Shown: positions 18,646-27,447, numbered from the stretch's first letter. The stretch is 64,000 bases of DNA from Mycobacterium mantenii (GCF_010731775.1 NZ_AP022590.1:4030001-4094000); one strand, 5' to 3'. A program made the numbers and translations. The notes: generated by a model not told the origin, from the sequence alone.

Positions 18646-18939
18646 CCCTGCCGATTACCCTCCCGCTCAACACCTTGCGACCAGCGCTACCTTACGGCCA
18701 GCGGCCGGTCTGACCCGACAGGGCAGTCCCGGCCGACTCTGAGACGCCGGCACTTTGCTGAAGCCGGCCGAGAGCAGATTTGACCCCTTGTCGGTCGAAC
18801 GTACGAATTTCGCGGCGAGCCGACACACGCGACCCCGAGGGGCAACGAAAATCGGTCTACCGGATCAGCCCCCGAGGTGGCTCGATACCGATCCCTGACC
18901 ACCGACGTCCGGAACCGCGTCGGAACCCGGAAGGCCGTC

Positions 18940-20751
18940 ATGTCACAGGCACGCTTCAACTCTCCGCCGAACTGGCCCTTGCCCGCAGGTTGGATGCCGC
19001 CGCCGGGCTGGGAACCCGACCCGTCGTGGCCGCCTGCACCCCCGGGCTGGCAGTTCTTCACCGAGCAGCCCACCCCCGCCCAAACGCACCTGGAAATGCC
19101 GCCGCCGCAGGCACCCGGCGCGCCGGTCCTCCCCGGCCCGCGACGGATCGGTGTGAGTAAAGGTTGGGCGCTGCTCGTGGTGGCGGTAGTCGCCGCCGTC
19201 GTCGCCGGGGGCGCACTCGTCTACCACCGCATGAACCAGCCCGATATTTTCGTCTTGAAACCCGTTGATGCTCAAGGAAATATCCAATCCGGCTGGGTAG
19301 AGGACACGAGTCGGTCCAGTGATCACATCGACTGTTCATTCGGCTCGCCGTCGCGCTACGACAAGTCGAGCGGCGTCCGTTCCTGCGGCGGCACCGCCGA
19401 CTCGGCCGACGCCTGTTGGCCCGCGGGCGACACCGGACACGTCCTTTGCGTGCTCGACCCGTTTGCCCAGGTGGTGTCCCGGATAGGGGCAAGGGGTCTG
19501 ACCACGCCGCGCAAACCCCTCACCGACGCGCCAGTCCCGTTCGCGCTGGTGCTCGACGACGGCACTCAGTGCCGCGTGCGCATCGGCGGCGCCTGGGATC
19601 GACCCGATGATCACCCGGACTGGGTGGGCTACTACGGGTGCCGCGCGACTTCGTCACTGGCCGTGCCGCCCAGCTTCATCGCCGTGTGGGGACCCGGCGG
19701 AGAAGCAAACGCCGAAGATTCGGGCATCAGCAAAGGCTTTGGCGGCTGGTCGGTAACAGTCGGCCCAGCGCACGGCCACCTGGACACCCACAAAGTCACC
19801 AAGGTGTTCTACGTGGGAGTCGCCGACCCCGGCGCCGCGGGAGGCGGCGGGGCTTCAGCCGGCACCGGCGGAACCAGGCTGGTCACCAAATGCGGCCGCA
19901 CGCCCCAATTTCAACCCGAAGCGATCCGCAGCGACTCCGGCGGACTCGTCATCCGGATGAAAATTGTCGCCTACTGCCCCGGTGGAGACGTGCTCAGCTC
20001 CTCACGCACCAGCATCAGCGTCACTTCGGGCGGCCAGAACGTGGCGTCCGGGGTCTTCGACCTGTCGAGCTCTCCGATCATCCTCGCGCCCGACCCCGGG
20101 AGTCCCAGCGGATCACTGCCGTCCATCGAGCACGACTTCCGTTTTCCGCTGGGAACTTTCTGGCGACTGCCGGTTTCGACCAGCGAAGCGCCCAGCAGCG
20201 GCTCGCCGCAGCAAGGCCAAACGGACCTGGACGTCAAGACCCTCATAGTCGCCTGCCAGGAGGCTGGCTCTACGACGACTACCGCACAAGCCGGCGCACC
20301 GAATCCTGGAGCGAGCACGCCAAGCACCGCCGTCTCACCCGCGGCACCGCCGTCGGGTGACAACGAGTCGGCAAGCTTCGATGCCCTGCGCGCGATTGCC
20401 AACGCCGACCGCCCCTTCATCCAAAGCCGACTCGCCGACCGCTGGGTGCCCCAGCTCAGCTCCAAACGGCCCGGGCTGGTCGCGGACGGGATCACTTGGG
20501 ACAACGCCGCAACTCTGCATGAACACCTGCAATTGCGGCTGCAGTACCCCGAAGTCCGGCTGCTGTGGACGGGCGACTGGTCGACCTTCTCCGCACCCGA
20601 CTTCTGGGTCACCATCGCCGGTGTCGTCTTCCCCGACGCCGGCGGAGCGCTCGCCTGGTGCCGAGACCACCATCTGGACCGCGACCACTGCTACGCCAAA
20701 CTGGTCAGCACCACCCACCCGGTCGATGGCAGCACCGCGTTCAATCCGTGA
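18940..20751 (+). CDS. PPGW-module, single-pass membrane protein with exported C-terminal domain
   Basis: 603 residues from ATG 18940, with GGAAGG just upstream. Residues 1-40 are a cytoplasmic Trp/Pro module (PPNWP, PPGW, PDPSWPPAPPGWQFF). A membrane helix spans about 75-95. The large exported part contains scattered cysteines, a Gly/Thr-rich region, a Thr/Pro/Ser-rich linker (about 440-485) and a compact C-terminal domain of about 115 residues (RPFIQSRLADRWVPQLSSK ... DRDHCYAKLVS). Similar C-terminal domains occur in actinobacterial membrane proteins, as far as I recall, without a known role. I do not recognise a function. It is the first gene of the accessory segment. Confidence 0.75.
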   Translation: MSQARFNSPPNWPLPAGWMPPPGWEPDPSWPPAPPGWQFFTEQPTPAQTHLEMPPPQAPGAPVLPGPRRIGVSKGWALLVVAVVAAVVAGGALVYHRMNQPDIFVLKPVDAQGNIQSGWVEDTSRSSDHIDCSFGSPSRYDKSSGVRSCGGTADSADACWPAGDTGHVLCVLDPFAQVVSRIGARGLTTPRKPLTDAPVPFALVLDDGTQCRVRIGGAWDRPDDHPDWVGYYGCRATSSLAVPPSFIAVWGPGGEANAEDSGISKGFGGWSVTVGPAHGHLDTHKVTKVFYVGVADPGAAGGGGASAGTGGTRLVTKCGRTPQFQPEAIRSDSGGLVIRMKIVAYCPGGDVLSSSRTSISVTSGGQNVASGVFDLSSSPIILAPDPGSPSGSLPSIEHDFRFPLGTFWRLPVSTSEAPSSGSPQQGQTDLDVKTLIVACQEAGSTTTTAQAGAPNPGASTPSTAVSPAAPPSGDNESASFDALRAIANADRPFIQSRLADRWVPQLSSKRPGLVADGITWDNAATLHEHLQLRLQYPEVRLLWTGDWSTFSAPDFWVTIAGVVFPDAGGALAWCRDHHLDRDHCYAKLVSTTHPVDGSTAFNP

Positions 20752-21233
20752 GTTCGCTTCCTGCACAATCGATGTGGGCACCGCAACAGACTCCGTGTAC
20801 ACCGCGTTTCGTACCGCGTCCGGCGATGAAACTCTCTCGAGGCACGGTGTGCCTGGCTCAGCTACTATCGGCGGTTGCCCGCGATGGATTCTGTTGGCGC
20901 AGAGTGGCTTTGCCGATCTCACCGGCTGTAGCCCCACCCACCAATAGTCTTCAATTCGCTGACCTCACCGTCATCGGCAGGGATGCCCACGGTAACTCCA
21001 GGGTCTTGAACGGCGTTTGCAAGGCGCTGATTCGAGAAAACATGCATTGCCCGCCCATAGGTTTCCGCAACCCTGCAACACCATTGCTCTTCGGACGAAC
21101 TGGGTTCTTCTGCCGCTGCGGCGGGCACCGCGCGATGGTCTTTTCGGATCAAGAGTGCGGTCTCAGCAAATGCGCATCGGCATGTGCGCGAGCTATCAGA
21201 ATATTGACCACCAAACGAAAAGGAGATGAGCGG
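20752..21233. other. Gene-poor stretch in the accessory segment
   Basis: About 480 bases without a convincing gene. The base composition is less GC-rich than the flanks. Open frames cross it on both strands, but none has a ribosome site, typical codon use or a recognisable domain. It may be decayed coding sequence. Confidence 0.4.
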
Positions 21234-21983
21234 CTACGGCGCAACCGCCCATCCGAGGAATTTGTCGTTAGGGTCGTTTGAATTCAGTGGCACTTGCCGT
21301 ATGTGCGGGGCGGTGTAGTAATTCGCGGTGAGGTATTGACCATTGCCTTCACTGAGCATGACATGCCCGAAACCATTGTCGAATCGGGGATCGCTCGTGA
21401 AGACGAGTGCTCCGGCAGGGATGTTGTCGGCATTCGTGTGAATTTGCCCTTTTGCCTTCAGGTCGTTGAAAGCGTCGATTGCTGATCCATATCTGAAAGA
21501 GTGGTTATAAGCCTGCTCCACGAACACCTCGCACTGAACCGTGCTGTTCGGGTTACTGGCCATCTGGTTGCGCGCCCAGGCCAGGGCTTGTCCTGCCCTA
21601 TCGCCGTTGGCCGCTGCCGGGGCAGGTGCATCACCACCTCCGCCCCCGCATTCTGGCCCCAGTGCCTTCAGCGTGTGCGTTTCGATATCGACATCGGCGA
21701 CGTAGTGGCCATCAGAAGTCTTGTACCACAAGTTATCCCAGCCACCATTGGGAATGTTGAAACTGAAGAATCCCTTCACCGGCTGACCCGTACTGTGGCA
21801 GACCAGGTTAAGGACTTGCCCAACGTTGTATACGCCGTCTTGGCCGGATTTCAAGTTCGGACCGTTCATGCGCTGAGTCTGTGCTTTGACGGTGGCTGTC
21901 GTGTCCGCATTGGCCGGCGCGGCCGTGCCCAGACCCACGATGACAGCAGCTGCGGCTGTGATCCCCAATGCCATCGACTTCAT
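21234..21983 (-). CDS. Secreted NlpC/P60- or CHAP-like putative peptidoglycan hydrolase
   Basis: 249 residues. A clear signal peptide (MKSMALGITAAAAVIVGLGT..., cleavage about APANA|DTT at 26/27) leads to an SH3-like domain (about 28-108), a Gly/Ala/Pro linker (about 112-126) and a C-terminal domain. That domain has the Cys-His arrangement of NlpC/P60/CHAP amidases: Cys151 in TVQCEVFVEQAY and His207 in GFGHVMLSEGNG. The start is ATG 21983, nine bases after GGGGG; an ATG at 21992 directly abuts that run. It would act in the cell wall if active. Catalysis is inferred from two residues and overall pattern only. Confidence 0.7.
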   Translation of the reverse strand: MKSMALGITAAAAVIVGLGTAAPANADTTATVKAQTQRMNGPNLKSGQDGVYNVGQVLNLVCHSTGQPVKGFFSFNIPNGGWDNLWYKTSDGHYVADVDIETHTLKALGPECGGGGGDAPAPAAANGDRAGQALAWARNQMASNPNSTVQCEVFVEQAYNHSFRYGSAIDAFNDLKAKGQIHTNADNIPAGALVFTSDPRFDNGFGHVMLSEGNGQYLTANYYTAPHIRQVPLNSNDPNDKFLGWAVAP

Positions 21984-22610
21984 TTGCTGCATCCCCCTGC
22001 TGCGCCTGTTTGGTGAGGTCGGTGGCAAACGCTACACGTCGGCCGGACGCCGGATCCCTGAAATGACTGTAAAAGCCTTATGCGCAAGCTATGAATGGCC
22101 GCCACGGGCGTTGGTGTCGTCCGAATGACTGATAACGCATCACGGCGTTCTTCGTTATCCTCCGCATCCCGCAAATGCAACAGCATTAGCCGCGCTCGTC
22201 TCGCCCTCACGACCAACTGTGTTGAATCCTGGCCATCGAAATGCGGCCGATGGGTCAGCGCGGTCGACACCCGCAACGGCCTTCGAAGTCTGGATCCAAA
22301 CTTGCTGCCCTGCAGAGCAATTGCGCATCGCTGAAATCCTGGTGCGCGGTGCCAGGACACCGGAGGTGAGCGTTTGCCCAAATCGCCAGAAGGTTAATGC
22401 CACCGGCGGACGCCACCGAACATCTGACGGCCCTGCGATTCGGTTTCCGATTTTCGGACCACCGGGCCAGCCAGCAGAAACAGGAGTCCACGCGGGTGCC
22501 GAAACGTCCCCGCGAAGTCATCGTCCGTGATTAAATCCCCGGCAGGGGCCCGTAAGGGATTGCATTTGCTCTGGATATGTTGACCAGGCGCTGGGGAGGG
22601 TGCTTTGGCC
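21984..22610. other. Gene-poor stretch between divergent genes
   Basis: About 620 bases between the divergent NlpC/P60-like gene and the response-regulator gene. Composition is less GC-rich, and no frame shows mycobacterial codon bias, a ribosome site or a known domain. It must hold both promoters. No specific operator was recognised. Confidence 0.4.
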
Positions 22611-23291
22611 ATGGCTGCTGGCGACAACGAGGCGGCGTCGGTGCAGGTCGCGATCATCGATGACCATGACGTAGTTCATGCCGGTATCGAAGCGTGGTGC
22701 AGTCGGGCTGACCCGCCTATCACTGTGGCGGGCAGCTTCTACAACCCGCACCAATACTTCGCGCGGTATCCGACGAATCCGAACGACGAGGTGGATGTCC
22801 TAATCTTCGAATTACAAATCGACGGTCGACGCCCTGATTGGGAGACACTGGCCACCCTGTGCAACGCCGGCCAGCGCGTCATCGTGTATTCGCACATGTT
22901 CAGCGACGAAGTGATCCTGACCAGTCTGGAGATCGGGGCACTCACCTACCTCGTCAAATCCGAAGGCCAGCAGCACCTCGTCGCTGCGGTTCACTCCGCA
23001 CACTCCGGCGAGCCCTATACGGGCCCCAAGATGACCAAGGCGTTGATCAACGACAACGCCCTGGGCCGGACCAAGCTGTCCGAAAGGGAAAAAGAGGTGC
23101 TCGTCGCGTGGTTCCAAACCGAGAGCAAGGAACTGGTCGGCAAACGGCTCTTCATCGCGCCGACAACTGTGCGCACCCACCTGCAACGGGCGCGGGCGAA
23201 ATACGCCGCGGCCGGCCGGCCGGCGCGCACCAAACCCGCACTGCTCGCGCGGGCAATCGAAGATGGCATCCTCAGCCTCAGCGACCTCTGA
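22611..23291 (+). CDS. Atypical NarL/LuxR-type response regulator lacking the phospho-acceptor Asp
   Basis: 226 residues from ATG 22611 (GGAGGG 10 bases upstream; TTG 22605 is an alternative). The receiver domain has the acidic pair IIDDHD and the switch Lys in YLVKSEG. Where the phosphorylated Asp should lie, the sequence reads VLIFELQIDG, with Glu67 instead of Asp. The C-terminal LuxR HTH (about 152-215; LSEREKEVLVAW ... IAPTTVRTHLQRARAKY) is intact. It resembles the M. tuberculosis LuxR-family protein Rv0195. No kinase gene is nearby. Glu may mimic constitutive phosphorylation, or activity may be set by other means. Confidence 0.85.
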   Translation: MAAGDNEAASVQVAIIDDHDVVHAGIEAWCSRADPPITVAGSFYNPHQYFARYPTNPNDEVDVLIFELQIDGRRPDWETLATLCNAGQRVIVYSHMFSDEVILTSLEIGALTYLVKSEGQQHLVAAVHSAHSGEPYTGPKMTKALINDNALGRTKLSEREKEVLVAWFQTESKELVGKRLFIAPTTVRTHLQRARAKYAAAGRPARTKPALLARAIEDGILSLSDL

Positions 23292-23402
23292 TCCGTTCTG
23301 TTGACCCCGACTTCAGACGTCGGCAATCGCTGTGTCAGCCGTTCGTACTAATCTGAGCACGATCTCGGCTCGGCCTCGGTGGCCGCGTGTTATATCCAGG
23401 TG

Positions 23403-24407
23403 ATGAGCGACAAGATGCCGCCGAGCGATTTCGGTGCGGGCTATCCCTACCCAGAAACAGGTCCAACCCCTCCCACTCCGCGCGCGCCTCGTCCGCCGTC
23501 GGGCACCCCATACTCTGGTCCGCCGGAATATCCGCCTTTCGGCGCCCGGGTCAGCCATCCCGTCGATCCGCCGACGCAGTGGTCACCGAGTACCGGGCCG
23601 GCGCCGTCCGGCTGGCACCCGGGACCCCCCCACGACAGCGCGGCCCAGCCGAACACCGTCTGGGGCGCTTCCCACGCTGACCCGCACGCGGACTACCACC
23701 GCCAAGCCGCAGCCCATTTCGGCCGGACCGCAGACCCACAATCGAACAGCTATGCGCCTCCCGGTGCTGCACCCGGCTACAACACACCCCCGCGCTACGG
23801 GTCCGAAGGACCGCAACTTCCGTCGGCGGTGTCGGCAGAGAAAGTCACCCAGTGGCTGGCCGCTCCCGGGCGCCTGAAGCTGGTCGCGGGTGCTGTCGGT
23901 GGCTTCATCGCGCTGATCCTGTTTCTCTCCGGGGGCTCAGGCGCCAAAATCGCGGCACTCGTCCTGGTGATCGCGGTGTGGGCCATCTGCTTCCGGCACG
24001 GCTACCACGAAAAGGCCGGGTTGCATGCCCAAACGCAGCTACCCGCAGACGAGGCCATCCGTACCGCGGTCGACGTCGCCAACACCCTTCGCGGGCCTTT
24101 GTCCAGTGTGCAGTTCAACGGCTCCACGCCAGACCGTGCGGACTTCACCGTCCGCGGGAGCACCTGGAAGCCGTTGAACTTTCATGTCGCGCTAAGGCCT
24201 GACCCGTCCGGCTGGATATTCCTTTCGACGCACCTTGACAGCTGGACTTGGCGGCGCCAGCGCGTGTATTTCATCCCGGTGCCCCTCACAAAGAGCATGG
24301 ACGGCTACGGGCTATACAAGGCCTTCGGTGGCCGGCTACTCGCCGAACTCCAGCGCCGCGCCCCGTCGACGAGCGGAACGTTCCACACCCGGCCACCGAC
24401 ACAGTGA
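23403..24407 (+). CDS. Proline-rich membrane protein of unknown function
   Basis: 334 residues from ATG 23403. Residues 1-140 are low-complexity Pro/Gly/Ser/Tyr. Two hydrophobic helices (about 158-176 and 181-197) form a hairpin. The C-terminal 135 residues form a mixed domain (DEAIRTAVDVANTLRG ... GYGLYKAFGGRLLAELQRR) that would be cytoplasmic if both helices cross the membrane. No family is recognised. It lies just downstream of the response-regulator gene on the same strand and could be its target. Confidence 0.72.
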   Translation: MSDKMPPSDFGAGYPYPETGPTPPTPRAPRPPSGTPYSGPPEYPPFGARVSHPVDPPTQWSPSTGPAPSGWHPGPPHDSAAQPNTVWGASHADPHADYHRQAAAHFGRTADPQSNSYAPPGAAPGYNTPPRYGSEGPQLPSAVSAEKVTQWLAAPGRLKLVAGAVGGFIALILFLSGGSGAKIAALVLVIAVWAICFRHGYHEKAGLHAQTQLPADEAIRTAVDVANTLRGPLSSVQFNGSTPDRADFTVRGSTWKPLNFHVALRPDPSGWIFLSTHLDSWTWRRQRVYFIPVPLTKSMDGYGLYKAFGGRLLAELQRRAPSTSGTFHTRPPTQ

Positions 24408-24502
24408 AACCCGGCGTGATCGCTTGCCGTCGTTGACGGGCGAACGATTGGCGGATATGCCAAGTAACCAACTAGCTCTCTAGCATTAAGGCGGTTCAGA
24501 AC

Positions 24503-25063
24503 GTGTCGACAACACTTGACGTGCTCTGGTCGCTCCACGGTCCCAACGGCTCGGGCGGTGTGGCCGAGACCGTCGAGTTCGTCGCCCGCCGAGGCTCACG
24601 CCGCTCACATTTCTTCTTCTTCGGCCGCGGCTTTGGATCGGCATTCTTTGTGGTGCCCGTCGTCCTCGTGGCGGCAGTCGGCGGTTATCTGATGAGGAAC
24701 CCGGACAAGGCGCGCGGCCTGAAGGAACGTCTCAAGGGCGCGTGGAAGGCTGGCGGGTCAACGCTTGATTCCTACCGCTACCCCACGCCGCCGTATTCGG
24801 GGCCGCATCAGGGTCCCGGACCGGACCCGAACGTGCATCCGGGGATCCGGCCGGAGAATCCCTGGCCCGCAAACCCGCCTGGGTTCCAGACCGGCTCTGC
24901 AGGAACCGATTCGATGCGGTTCAATCCCCCGCCGGGATGGCCGGCTCCGCCGCAGGACTGGACACCGTCGCAGGATTGGAAACCGGATCCGTCCTGGCCG
25001 CCTGCGCCGCCCGGATGGCATTTCTGGGTACCGGAACAACAACCGCCAAAGAAATGGGCCTAG
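24503..25063 (+). CDS. Small single-pass membrane protein with C-terminal PPGW module
   Basis: 186 residues from GTG 24503 with AAGGCGG 8 bases upstream. A basic/aromatic stretch (RRGSRRSHFFFFGRG) precedes one membrane helix (about 45-63), followed by a charged segment, a Pro/Gly-rich region and a C-terminal Trp/Pro module (139-175; FNPPPGWPAPP, PDPSWPPAPPGWHFW). The module is nearly the same as the N-terminal module of the 603-residue protein in this segment, but at the opposite end. Function unknown; the shared module suggests a common partner. Confidence 0.72.
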   Translation: MSTTLDVLWSLHGPNGSGGVAETVEFVARRGSRRSHFFFFGRGFGSAFFVVPVVLVAAVGGYLMRNPDKARGLKERLKGAWKAGGSTLDSYRYPTPPYSGPHQGPGPDPNVHPGIRPENPWPANPPGFQTGSAGTDSMRFNPPPGWPAPPQDWTPSQDWKPDPSWPPAPPGWHFWVPEQQPPKKWA

Positions 25064-25127
25064 CGGCGACGCCTCCCAGCGTGTGATTGCAGATCGCTAT
25101 CCGTCGTATCGACGCCTTGCTTGACAC

Positions 25128-25156
25128 CGGCCGCGATCGGCGCGGTCCGCGGTTGA
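25128..25156. repeat. 29-bp direct repeat, right copy (ilvD-end duplicate)
   Basis: Matches the ilvD 3' end (18617-18645) at 28 of 29 positions, with the TGA at the same place, but with no ilvD coding sequence before it. It lies in the otherwise empty gap between the PPGW gene and the SPW-repeat gene and marks the right edge of the accessory segment. Confidence 0.9.
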
Positions 25157-25235
25157 TCGTCGGCCCGGGCCTGGAGGATTCGGGAGGATTGGCCCGGGCC
25201 GTACGAAAAGCGCTGCGGCTTAACCGAGTTCGGGT

Positions 25236-25676
25236 CTACGCATGCGTGCCCGCGGCACGGGTGCGCATGCCGAAGTAGGTCGCGTTGAGGCCCAAGAACG
25301 TCAACAACGCACCCGCGACGACATTCGACCAGGTCATGCCGGCGGTCAGCGTGACACCCGGCAGGATCCACGTCGAGACGATGACCCACGCGCCGAGCAC
25401 CGGAAGCGTCCAGGTCATACCGTGCGCGCGGTCCAGCGTCGTCGCGAACCCGTACGCCAGGAACGCCACCGCGATCCCGACGATCAGGTCGGACGTGGCA
25501 AGCGATCCCATGGCGCTGAATCCAACGATCCACGGCGACGCGGCCACGTACAGCCCCGCGAGCAGGGCCAGACCGAACGTGACGTGCGCGCTCATCGACT
25601 CGGCGACCCGCTCATAGCGCGCGCGAAGAGCCAACAAATCGGGGTGCTGATCGATTGATGAATGGACTGTACTCAT
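25236..25676 (-). CDS. SPW-repeat membrane protein (Rv0188-like)
   Basis: 146 residues with four predicted helices. The SPW motif appears as AASPWIVGFS after the first helix; the second copy is degenerate (STWILPG). The start is ATG 25676 with AAAGG 7 bases upstream. In M. tuberculosis the equivalent gene adjoins ilvD, which is why the intervening segment here looks inserted. The role of SPW-repeat proteins is unknown. Divergent from the nitronate monooxygenase gene. Confidence 0.83.
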   Translation of the reverse strand: MSTVHSSIDQHPDLLALRARYERVAESMSAHVTFGLALLAGLYVAASPWIVGFSAMGSLATSDLIVGIAVAFLAYGFATTLDRAHGMTWTLPVLGAWVIVSTWILPGVTLTAGMTWSNVVAGALLTFLGLNATYFGMRTRAAGTHA

Positions 25677-25806
25677 TTTGTGACCTTTCTGTTATGCGGC
25701 AAGCCCGTTGTGTAACAAGCACTGTGGGCGGACGCACCCATCCATCTGTGATCAAGATTACGCCCGCGCGGCGCCCAATTCGAGGGACCGCGTAGCGTCT
25801 TGCGAC

Positions 25807-26790
25807 ATGGACATCGCGGACCGGCTGCGCCTCGATGTGCCGATCGGGCAGGCCGGCATGGGCGGCGGGCTAGCGGGCGCGTCACTGGCGGGCGCGGTCG
25901 CCCGGGCGGGCGGACTGGGCACGCTGGGTATCGACACTCCCCACCGGCTACGCGCGTCGATCGATAGGGTGCGCGACGAGGCACCGCGCCGCGCCGTCGC
26001 GGTAAACCTGTTGGTCCCCTTCGTTCATCGCCGTCACGTCGAGGTCTGCGTCGACGCCCGGGTGGACGTCGTCGTGGTGGCGTTCGGCGAGAAACGTGGA
26101 CTCGTCGAGCACCTGCGCGCTGCGAGGATCTTCGTCTTCGCGATGGTGGGGACCGAGGCGCAGGCGCGCGCCGCGATCGCCGGTGGCGCCGACGGTTTGA
26201 TCGCTCAGGGACGGGAGGCCGGCGGCCACCTCGTGGGAACCATGCCGGCCCTGGACTTCTTGCCGCGCGCCCTCGGCGCGGCCGCCAACCACCCGGTGTT
26301 CGTGGCCGGGGGCATCGCCACCGCCGCGGACACCCGTGCCGCGCTGGACGCCGGCGCCGACGGTGTCATCGCCGGCACACGATTCCTCTTGACGCACGAG
26401 GCCAACGCCAGCCGCGGATATCAGCAACGAATTCTACAGGCGGACAAGACGATCGAAACCAACCTGTTCGGCCTGAGCTGGCCGTTGCGCCATCGTGTCG
26501 TGCCCAACGCGGCCACCCGCCGGTGGTGCGGGGCGGACGGGAGGGCCAAGGCGCTGCCCGCCACCCTGAACGTGGCCAGCCGCCCACTTTCGGCGTTGGG
26601 CTATTTCGATGCGAGGCCGCTGATGCGCCTGCAGTCGACGGCCCTCCCCTTTTTCACCCCCCTGGCGCCGGTGGCCGGCGTGCCCGAATCCTGGTTGGAC
26701 AGCGCCGCCCTGTACGCCGGTGAAACCGCTTTGCGGATCGGCGAACTCACCTCCGCCGAGCGGGCCGTCGCCGACCTCGACCCGCGCTGA
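25807..26790 (+). CDS. Nitronate monooxygenase / 2-nitropropane dioxygenase family
   Basis: A 327-residue FMN-dependent TIM-barrel protein. The N-terminal strand (VPIGQAGMGGGLAGASLAGAVARAGGLGTLG), the QGREAGGHLVG segment with a conserved His, and the phosphate-binding FVAGGIATAADTRAALDAGADGVIAGTRFL region are all present. Such enzymes oxidise alkyl nitronates, although many relatives act on other substrates. ATG 25807 lies 8 bases after TAGCGT, a possible -10 for a leaderless message. It is not part of the M. tuberculosis gene order as I recall it, so it may be an insertion. Confidence 0.86.
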   Translation: MDIADRLRLDVPIGQAGMGGGLAGASLAGAVARAGGLGTLGIDTPHRLRASIDRVRDEAPRRAVAVNLLVPFVHRRHVEVCVDARVDVVVVAFGEKRGLVEHLRAARIFVFAMVGTEAQARAAIAGGADGLIAQGREAGGHLVGTMPALDFLPRALGAAANHPVFVAGGIATAADTRAALDAGADGVIAGTRFLLTHEANASRGYQQRILQADKTIETNLFGLSWPLRHRVVPNAATRRWCGADGRAKALPATLNVASRPLSALGYFDARPLMRLQSTALPFFTPLAPVAGVPESWLDSAALYAGETALRIGELTSAERAVADLDPR

Positions 26791-26793
26791 CGC

Positions 26794-27447
26794 CTAGCGC
26801 ACCAACGCGAGCGCGAAGCCGTCCCAGTGCTTGGCGCCCACCGTCTGGATGACCGCCGTGTCCAACCGCGGATCCTCGCCCATCGCCTGCAGCGTCTGAC
26901 GCACCGCCCGCGCTTGGGCATCGGAGCCCGGTTCCAGGATCTGCCCCTGCCGAATCACGTTGTCCGCCACAATGACCGTGCCGGGTCGGGCCAGTCGCAC
27001 CGCCCACTGAAGGTACGCGGGGTAGTTCTCCTTGTCGGCGTCGATGAAGATCAGATCGAACGGGCCGGTCACCGTCGGCAACGTGTCCAGCGCCGCCCCG
27101 ACGATGACCTCCACCCGATCGGCGAGGCCGGCCCGCTCGAGGTTGCCACGCGCCACCTCGGCGTGCTTGGGCTCGTATTCCAGCGTCACCACGCGTCCTT
27201 GGGGGCCGGCGCCGCGCGCCAGCCAGATGGTGCTGAAACCACCTAGGGTGCCGAGTTCGAGGATGCTGCGCGCACCCATGGCAGCGGCGAGCAGGCTCAA
27301 GAACTTCCCTTGCTGGACCGATACGGCGATCGGCGGCAATCCGGCGGCGCTGCTGGCCTCCAGCGCCGCGGTCAACGACGGATCGCCGTCCACCACGGTG
27401 CTGTCCAAGAAGGCGTCGACGTCTTTGGGCGTTGGTTTCTCGGTCAT
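26794..27447 (-). CDS. Class I SAM-dependent O-methyltransferase (Rv0187-like)
   Basis: 217 residues of the caffeoyl-CoA/catechol O-methyltransferase type. Motif I is ARSILELGTLGGFSTIWLA; the acidic SAM-ribose residue is in VVTLEYEPKHAE; the metal site includes DLIFIDADKENYPAYL and VIVADNVIRQG. It needs a divalent metal and acts in the cytoplasm. On the minus strand TAGCGT lies 7 bases before ATG 27447, consistent with a leaderless transcript. It is convergent with the nitronate monooxygenase gene, with only 3 bases between them. Acceptor unknown. Confidence 0.9.
   Translation of the reverse strand: MTEKPTPKDVDAFLDSTVVDGDPSLTAALEASSAAGLPPIAVSVQQGKFLSLLAAAMGARSILELGTLGGFSTIWLARGAGPQGRVVTLEYEPKHAEVARGNLERAGLADRVEVIVGAALDTLPTVTGPFDLIFIDADKENYPAYLQWAVRLARPGTVIVADNVIRQGQILEPGSDAQARAVRQTLQAMGEDPRLDTAVIQTVGAKHWDGFALALVR

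Larger units (their letters stand above)
18646..25156. mobile_element. Accessory segment bounded by ilvD-end direct repeats
   Basis: About 6.5 kb between ilvD and the SPW-repeat gene, which are neighbours in M. tuberculosis (Rv0189c/Rv0188, from memory). It is flanked by direct copies of the ilvD 3' end, as expected when an element integrates at a gene end and regenerates it. It holds five genes, loosely packed, with two long gaps of less GC-rich sequence. No integrase, transposase, tRNA or inverted terminal repeat is visible, so it would be a decayed or non-autonomous element, or a recombination scar. Confidence 0.5.

Noticed and set aside
20565-21281. 238-codon frame across the gap after the PPGW protein gene
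   Set aside because: The first half is a shadow of the real gene and the second half has no ribosome site, domain or mycobacterial codon bias.
18646-25127. Prophage or integrative plasmid
   Set aside because: No integrase, phage structural, replication or transfer gene is visible; only the flanking repeat supports mobility.
25087-25278. 63-codon frame containing the right-hand ilvD-end repeat
   Set aside because: No start signal, no recognisable product, and its end overlaps the SPW gene in antisense.
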